Of a stretch of 10,071 nt of DNA, positions 6,140 through 10,071 are shown in pieces. The stretch spans positions 1-10,071 of the forward strand of contig JBJHBY010000126.1 in the NCBI GenBank assembly GCA_050485745.1, given 5' to 3'. This DNA is from JBJHBY01 sp050485745. Its GTDB lineage: Bacteria > Pseudomonadota > Gammaproteobacteria > Pseudomonadales > CAMLJR01. A program made the position numbers and the translations under genes. The notes under the pieces were generated by a model. It ran no database searches. It had not been told where the DNA came from and saw only the letters and a list, made by a program, of their open reading frames with translations. Every line of letters begins with the position of its first letter. Position 1 is the first letter of the stretch.

Positions 6140-6196
6140 GCACACCGCTTCGGAAATGGCGATGGTCATGCCGATGTACGCCCGGGAGGCCAGAGC

Positions 6197-7156
6197 TTGC
6201 GGGTCCATACACTCGAGAGATACCAGGTCTTTTTCTATCTGGCGGCGGTTGCGACCGGCCTGATTGCCGGCTCGTTTCTCGGCGACGCTCCCGCGCTGTT
6301 GGCAACTCTGCTCTGGCCGCTGCTGGCACTGCTGCTTTATACCACCTTCACCCAGGTGCCCCTGCGGGGTGCGCGACGTGACGTGCTGGATGCAGCCTTC
6401 CTCAAGGCGGCCGTGCTGGGCAACTTCGTCATCATTCCGGGCCTCATCTGGGGCTTGTTGCAGTTTCTGCCGGAGGATCCGGCGATCCGCCTTGGCGTGC
6501 TGCTGGTGTTGCTGGTGCCCTGCACCGACTGGTTTATCACCTTCAGCCACCTCGGCCGCGGTGATGCGCGCAGCGCCCTGGCCTTTGCCCCGGTGAGCCT
6601 GTTGTTGCAGATGCTGCTGCTGCCGCTGTATCTGTGGCTGTTTCTGGGCGAGGGCTTTGCCATCACCATGGCGCGCCGGGAGATGGCGCTCGCCTTTCTG
6701 CTGTTGATCGTGCTGCCACTGCTGGCCGCGCTGCTGACGCAGCGCCGGGCGGGCGGAGTGCGCCTGCAGCAGCGGCTGGCCCTGTTGCCGGTGCCGCTGC
6801 TGGCGCTGGTCGTCTTCATCATTGCCCTGACCCAGGTGCAACTGGTGACGGGCTCCTGGCCGCTGCTGGGGCAGTTGCTGCTGGTGTTTGCTGTGTTTCT
6901 GGGTATCGCGGGCTTGCTGGGCCGCATTCTGGCGCGGGCCTTCCAATTGCCGGCGAGCCGGGGGCGGGTGCTGGCGTTCAGCTTCGGCACTCGCAATTCC
7001 TTCGTGGTGCTGCCGATCGCCCTGGCCTTGCCGGACGGCTTCCAGCTGGCGGTGGTGGCGGTGGTGTTTCAGTCCCTGGTCGAACTGCTGGGCATGGCGT
7101 TCTACCTGTGGTGGGTACCGCGGGTGCTGTTTCCCGGCAGTGCGGGGCGGGAGTGA
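6197..7156 (+). CDS. SBF-type transporter (bile acid:sodium symporter / ACR3-like family)
   Basis: This 319-residue protein has about ten hydrophobic segments throughout. The region LVPCTDWFITFSHLGRGDAR (106-125) and GTRNSFVVLPIALALP (264-279) match the branch of the SBF/BART superfamily usually annotated as arsenic resistance or bile acid:sodium symporter protein. Cys109 sits where ACR3-like carriers have a conserved Cys, and Glu296 lies in a C-terminal membrane helix. The substrate is not determined; no arsR, arsC or other arsenic gene is nearby, so arsenite efflux is not supported by context. The start is TTG at 6197, with GGGAGG (6184-6189) 7 bases upstream and no in-frame ATG near it. 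It follows the CBS gene by 57 bases on the same strand without an obvious terminator, so it may be a fourth gene of that operon. GC content is clearly higher than in the DUF1538 gene. Confidence 0.85.
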   Translation: MRVHTLERYQVFFYLAAVATGLIAGSFLGDAPALLATLLWPLLALLLYTTFTQVPLRGARRDVLDAAFLKAAVLGNFVIIPGLIWGLLQFLPEDPAIRLGVLLVLLVPCTDWFITFSHLGRGDARSALAFAPVSLLLQMLLLPLYLWLFLGEGFAITMARREMALAFLLLIVLPLLAALLTQRRAGGVRLQQRLALLPVPLLALVVFIIALTQVQLVTGSWPLLGQLLLVFAVFLGIAGLLGRILARAFQLPASRGRVLAFSFGTRNSFVVLPIALALPDGFQLAVVAVVFQSLVELLGMAFYLWWVPRVLFPGSAGRE

Positions 7157-7192
7157 GGGCACTGGAGCATTTTCGCATCCGCTCTTGTGCCC

Positions 7193-7230
7193 GGCCCTCG
7201 GCCCTCGGCTCCCGACCCCCGACCCCCGAC
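7193..7230. repeat. Degenerate 7-base tandem repeat in a convergent intergenic gap
   Basis: Five consecutive 7-base units can be read: GGCCCTC, GGCCCTC, GGCTCCC, GACCCCC and GACCCCC, followed by a partial GAC. They fill half of the 82-base gap between the stops of the convergent SBF transporter and Rieske/FMN genes. No T-tract terminator hairpin was seen in the gap. The unit changes gradually from GGCCCTC to GACCCCC, as expected for a slipped tandem repeat. Confidence 0.65.
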
Positions 7231-7238
7231 GTCGACGG

Positions 7239-8855
7239 CTACGATGCGACACCGGCAAAGGCGACACCGGAGAGCTCTGCCATCTCCTTGTGCCAGGTGG
7301 TGAGATCCTCGCGATTGAACTGGCTGAGGTGCCGGTGTCCGCAGGCGCGCGCCATCACCTGCATCAGTTCGGTGGACGCGCTCAGAAAGCGATCGAGCCG
7401 CGCGGCGGCCTGTTCGACAATCAGGCGCTGGCGCAGGTGGGGCTGCTGGGTGGCGATACCCACCGGGCAATGGTTGGTGTGGCAGGCGCGCATGCCCAGG
7501 CAGCCGATGGCCTGCAGTGCACTGTTGGACAGGGCCACCGCGTCGGCGCCCAGTGCCAGGGCCTTGATGAAGTCCGCCGGTACGCGCAGGCCGCCGGTGA
7601 TGATCAGCGAGACGTCGTCGGCCTTGCAGCGGTCCAGGTGCGCCCGCGCCCGCGCCAGTGCGGGGATGGTGGGCACAGAGATATTGTCGCGGAACAGCAG
7701 TGGCGCCGCGCCGGTGCCGCCGCCGCGACCGTCGAGGATGATGTAGTCGGCACCGGCTTCGAGTGCGGCGTCGATATCCTTCTCGATGTGTTGTGCGGAG
7801 AGCTTGAAGCCGATGGGAATGCCGCCGGTGGCGGCGCGCACCTCGGCGGCGAAATCGCGAAAATCCGCCGGCCGCGTCCAGTCGGGAAAGCGCGCCGGCG
7901 AGACCGCGGACTCCCCTTCGGCGAGGCCGCGTACCGTGGCGATGCGGCCGGTCACCTTGTTGCCCGGCAGGTGGCCGCCGGTGCCGGTCTTCGCGGCCTG
8001 GCCGCCCTTGAAGTGAAATGCCTGGCAGCGCCGCACCTTGTCCATGGAAAACCCGAAGCGGGCGGAGGCCAGTTCGTACAGATAGCGGCTGTTGGCCTGC
8101 TGCTCGTCATCCAGCATGCCGCCCTCGCCGGAGCAGATGCCGGTGCCGGCCAGCTCGGCGCCCCGGGCCAGGGCCACCTTGGCTTCCTCGGACAGGGCGC
8201 CGAAACTCATGTCGGACACCAACAGCGGGATGGCCAGCCGCAGGGGCTTCTTCGCTGCCGGGCCGATCACGACTTCGGTGTCGACCGGCTCGTCGTCCAG
8301 CAACGGCGGCCGGTGCAGTTGCGCGGTCAGCACCTGGATATCGTCCCAGCGCGGCAGGGTGTGCCCCGGCACACCCATGGCCGCCATGGGGCCGTGGTGG
8401 CCGGTACTCTCCAGGCCGCTCTCCGCCAGGGCGCGGATGGTCTTGACGTGGGGTTCGTCGTCGCTGCCCTTGAAGTCGGCGTAGGCGCCCTGGTAGCTGT
8501 CGCGCTGGAATTTCTGCGGGTTGGCCTGCTCCCAGGCCGCGATTTCATCGGCATCCACCCAGACCGCGCCGTCCTCGATCCAGGCGCTGAAGCGCTTCAG
8601 GTCCGCGCCCGGATAATGCACGTTCTTTCCCGTGCGATAGCGGTAGCTGGAGCCGTGCAGCCTGCAGCTGAGCTGCTCCCCGCTCACGCCACCATCCACC
8701 ATCAGCGCGCCGCGATGGCGGCAGCGGCCATACAGTACCGAGACCTCCTCGGCCTCCGGCCAGCGCAGGATGACCAGGTCGACATTGGCGACCAGCGCGT
8801 GGACGGGTTGTTCCGGAACCAGTTCCTGCCAGTTCGCGATGCGGACCTTGTTCAT
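7239..8855 (-). CDS. Rieske-domain / FMN-binding glutamate synthase-like oxidoreductase
   Basis: This 538-residue protein has an N-terminal Rieske [2Fe-2S] domain (about 1-105): Cys45-x-His47 and, 16 residues on, Cys64-x2-His67, with HG following. A glutamate-synthase central/FMN-type TIM barrel follows (about 165-510). Its landmarks are SDMSFGALSEEAKVALARGA (214-233), GTGICSGEGGM (237-247), GGQAAKTGTGGHLPG (284-298), GFKLSA (349-354), DGRGGGTGAAP (375-385) and TGGLRVPADFIKALALGADA (420-439). Cys452, Cys458 and Cys463 form C-x5-C-x4-C, the [3Fe-4S] pattern of glutamate synthase. There is no glutaminase domain, so it is not a complete glutamate synthase. It could pass electrons Rieske-FMN-[3Fe-4S] or use a separate ammonia or amine source; the reaction is unknown. 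No signal peptide or membrane segment is seen, so it is probably cytosolic. The ATG at 8855 has GGGAG about 6 bases upstream and lies 32 bases after the bestrophin stop. Confidence 0.92.
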   Translation of the reverse strand: MNKVRIANWQELVPEQPVHALVANVDLVILRWPEAEEVSVLYGRCRHRGALMVDGGVSGEQLSCRLHGSSYRYRTGKNVHYPGADLKRFSAWIEDGAVWVDADEIAAWEQANPQKFQRDSYQGAYADFKGSDDEPHVKTIRALAESGLESTGHHGPMAAMGVPGHTLPRWDDIQVLTAQLHRPPLLDDEPVDTEVVIGPAAKKPLRLAIPLLVSDMSFGALSEEAKVALARGAELAGTGICSGEGGMLDDEQQANSRYLYELASARFGFSMDKVRRCQAFHFKGGQAAKTGTGGHLPGNKVTGRIATVRGLAEGESAVSPARFPDWTRPADFRDFAAEVRAATGGIPIGFKLSAQHIEKDIDAALEAGADYIILDGRGGGTGAAPLLFRDNISVPTIPALARARAHLDRCKADDVSLIITGGLRVPADFIKALALGADAVALSNSALQAIGCLGMRACHTNHCPVGIATQQPHLRQRLIVEQAAARLDRFLSASTELMQVMARACGHRHLSQFNREDLTTWHKEMAELSGVAFAGVAS

Positions 8856-8887
8856 GGTGTGCTCCCTTTTGTGCGCGGCGGTTGTGA

Positions 8888-9790
8888 TCAGTACAGGTAC
8901 CCCAGGCCCTGCGGCTCGACCGCCGGTGGCGTATCCCGCTCCCCCAGCATCTGTCGCAGGTCGATCTCGATGGTGCGGGAAAGGTAATCCATGGGTACGT
9001 CGTTGACGCTGTTCTCGAAGGGCTGCTCGATATGGCGACCGACGTATTCCAGCATCACGAACACATAGCCGATGGCCACCGAGAACGGGGCTGACCAGTA
9101 GCCCAGATGCCCCGCAAGGCTGAGCGGCAGAATCAACAGAAACACCGCCAGGCTGTAGCTCATGAACCAGGTGTACTGCATGGGGAAGGGCGTCTTCTTG
9201 AGGCGTTCGCAGCCGCTCAGGACCGCGTTCAGGGAGGTGAGGACGCCGAGCAGTTGCACGTGCTTGTAACTGTCGACGGCGCCCCGTGCATGCTGCTCCT
9301 GAATGTCCGCGGCCTGCCGGTTCAGCAGCGTCAGCGGCGGGTTCTGCATCTGTTCGATGGCGAGCGCCTCCTGTGCGTCGAGCAGCGGCTGCAACTCCTC
9401 GTTGGGCGGCAGATTGCGCAGGTAACGGTTCAGCCGCCAGGCAAAGGCGGCCTGCCGGTACAGGATGCGCTGCCGATGTGCCCGGTGCTCTGCCGTATCC
9501 GGCAGCAGTGAACAGATCATCAGTGCCAGGTTGCGCGATTCATACTTCAGCTGCGACCAGTGTTGCTGCGCTTCCCACCAGCGCCCATAGGCGGCGTTGT
9601 TGCGAAAACCGATCAAAAAGGCGAGCGCCGTGCCGAGGAAGCCGGCGGCATAGGACAGTGCGTGCAGGGTTTCGCCCCCGATTGCGGGTACCAGCAGCAG
9701 CGAGAGGGCGGTAAAACCCAGCAGAATGGCGAGGTAGTGGCGGGTGAAGCCGATCAGTCGGCGCAGGGAGATACGCCGGGTGACAATCAT
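8888..9790 (-). CDS. Bestrophin-family (UPF0187) ion channel protein
   Basis: This 300-residue inner membrane protein matches bacterial bestrophins in length and motifs: LIGFRNNAAYGRWWEAQQHW (59-78), SGCERLKKTPFPMQY (192-206) and the conserved acidic PFENSVNDVPMD (257-268). Hydrophobic segments lie at about 16-36, 45-62, 207-225 and 231-250, as expected for four membrane helices around a central pore. Bacterial homologues form pentameric channels; the characterised Klebsiella protein is reported to pass cations, whereas animal bestrophins pass chloride. The ion here is not predictable. The start ATG at 9790 has an AAGGGG run about 7 bases upstream and overlaps the stop of a 16-codon upstream ORF. 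The Rieske/FMN gene follows after 32 bases, so the two are probably cotranscribed. Confidence 0.93.
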   Translation of the reverse strand: MIVTRRISLRRLIGFTRHYLAILLGFTALSLLLVPAIGGETLHALSYAAGFLGTALAFLIGFRNNAAYGRWWEAQQHWSQLKYESRNLALMICSLLPDTAEHRAHRQRILYRQAAFAWRLNRYLRNLPPNEELQPLLDAQEALAIEQMQNPPLTLLNRQAADIQEQHARGAVDSYKHVQLLGVLTSLNAVLSGCERLKKTPFPMQYTWFMSYSLAVFLLILPLSLAGHLGYWSAPFSVAIGYVFVMLEYVGRHIEQPFENSVNDVPMDYLSRTIEIDLRQMLGERDTPPAVEPQGLGYLY

Positions 9791-9837
9791 GGTGAGACCC
9801 CTTCCCGGCGTGGGCTGGCTGTGTGAGCCTTGTTCAT
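9787..9837 (-). CDS. Candidate 16-residue leader peptide overlapping the bestrophin start
   Basis: On the minus strand an ATG at 9837 opens 16 codons (MNKAHTASPRREGVSP), and the TGA at 9789-9787 overlaps the bestrophin ATG (9790-9788) as ATGA. A textbook GAAGGAG ribosome binding site (9852-9846) sits 8 bases before the ATG and is stronger than the one in front of bestrophin itself. The arrangement suggests translational coupling, with ribosomes ending the short ORF and restarting on bestrophin. The peptide has no recognisable domain and no runs of one amino acid that would indicate classic attenuation. Such an ORF could arise by chance, but the overlap and strong site together make it credible. 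Confidence 0.45.
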   Translation of the reverse strand: MNKAHTASPRREGVSP

Positions 9838-9885
9838 TATTCTTGCTCCTTCGCTGTGCCCCGGCGCCCGGTGCTACGGAGTGTT

Positions 9886-9915
9886 GCCGGCCCGGGCGCT
9901 TGCCCCCGGGCCGGC
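9886..9915 (-). terminator. 11-bp perfect hairpin after the right-edge gene, possible terminator
   Basis: GCCGGCCCGGG (9886-9896) and CCCGGGCCGGC (9905-9915) form an uninterrupted 11-bp GC-only stem with an 8-base loop, starting 10 bases past the stop of the minus-strand gene at 9926. There is no T-run after it on either strand, so it is not a standard intrinsic terminator. It could act as a 3' stabilising hairpin or a weak or factor-assisted terminator. Confidence 0.5.
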
Positions 9916-9925
9916 GGTGCGGGTC

Positions 9926-10071
9926 TCAGCCTTGCAAGGCGTTGTGGCTGTTGATGAGGTTACGATAATCGGGGATATGATTCGAGAACAGTGCTCCCAG
10001 ACCCTCGATATCATTGCGCCAGTCGCGGTGCAGCTCGCAGGCCACCCCGAACCAGCTCATCAGCTGGGCGC
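9926..10071 (-). CDS. C-terminal fragment of an unrecognised protein (5' end outside window)
   Basis: The minus-strand frame entering from the right edge encodes 47 full codons from AQLMSWFGVACELHRDW to the TGA at 9928-9926, ending LINSHNALQG. The composition is that of a folded globular C terminus, with two amphipathic stretches rich in Trp, Leu, Asp and Arg. I do not recognise the family. The gene is codirectional with bestrophin; 135 bases containing a strong hairpin separate its stop from the bestrophin start, so it is probably a separate transcription unit. Confidence 0.6.
   Translation of the reverse strand, partial: AQLMSWFGVACELHRDWRNDIEGLGALFSNHIPDYRNLINSHNALQG

Noticed and set aside
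6197..7156. Arsenite efflux gene acr3
   Set aside because: The family branch is often given that name, but no arsenic-resistance partner gene is nearby and substrate cannot be read from sequence, so no symbol is assigned.
5921..7267. 448-codon open frame on the minus strand opposite the CBS and SBF genes
   Set aside because: It is Gln/His-rich with no domain, a mirror of leucine-rich membrane coding on the plus strand.
6888..8987. 699-codon open frame on the plus strand across the SBF and Rieske/FMN genes
   Set aside because: It runs through two genes with recognised motifs in other frames. Long antisense frames are common in GC-rich DNA.

Overview
The window looks like a piece of a high-GC gammaproteobacterial chromosome. 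The best clue is the minus-strand block metX-metW-DUF4426-rdgB, an order known from Pseudomonas and its relatives. The lineage beyond that (Pseudomonadales/Cellvibrionales-like) is inference. Almost every base is coding. The longest gap between genes is about 215 bases, and no tRNA, rRNA, CRISPR array or insertion sequence was seen.

Layout. (1) At 1-206 (+) is the 3' end of a cytochrome P450 gene with its heme-cysteine motif. (2) At 241-3687 (-) is a tightly packed operon read right to left: metX, metW (1-base overlap), an exported DUF4426 protein, rdgB, and a small protein with an N-terminal plant-type [2Fe-2S] ferredoxin domain (ATGA overlap). (3) At 3903-6139 (+), divergent from metX, is a compact three-gene cassette: a duplicated DUF1538 integral membrane protein, a PII-like signalling protein (ATGA overlap) and a two-CBS-domain protein (12-base gap). 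An SBF-type (ACR3/bile-acid-symporter-like) transporter follows at 6197-7156. (4) At 7239-9790 (-) are two genes that probably form an operon: a bestrophin-family channel protein and a Rieske/FMN glutamate-synthase-like oxidoreductase. A 16-codon leader ORF with a strong ribosome binding site overlaps the bestrophin start. (5) At 9926-10071 (-) is the C-terminal end of an unrecognised gene, followed by an 11-bp perfect hairpin.

How the genes work together. metX and metW act in methionine synthesis by O-acylation of homoserine, and rdgB cleans the nucleotide pool. The cassette at 3903-6139 is the most interesting part. A transporter-like protein is translated in coupling with a PII-like protein that contains no tyrosine, so it cannot be uridylylated as GlnB/GlnK are. 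A tandem CBS protein, a fold that usually senses adenine nucleotides, follows. This looks like an ion or solute transporter gated by nucleotide or energy status, and I know of no description of the three-gene system as a unit. The cassette is visibly less GC-rich than its neighbours. The bestrophin/Rieske-FMN pair is a second poorly understood unit.
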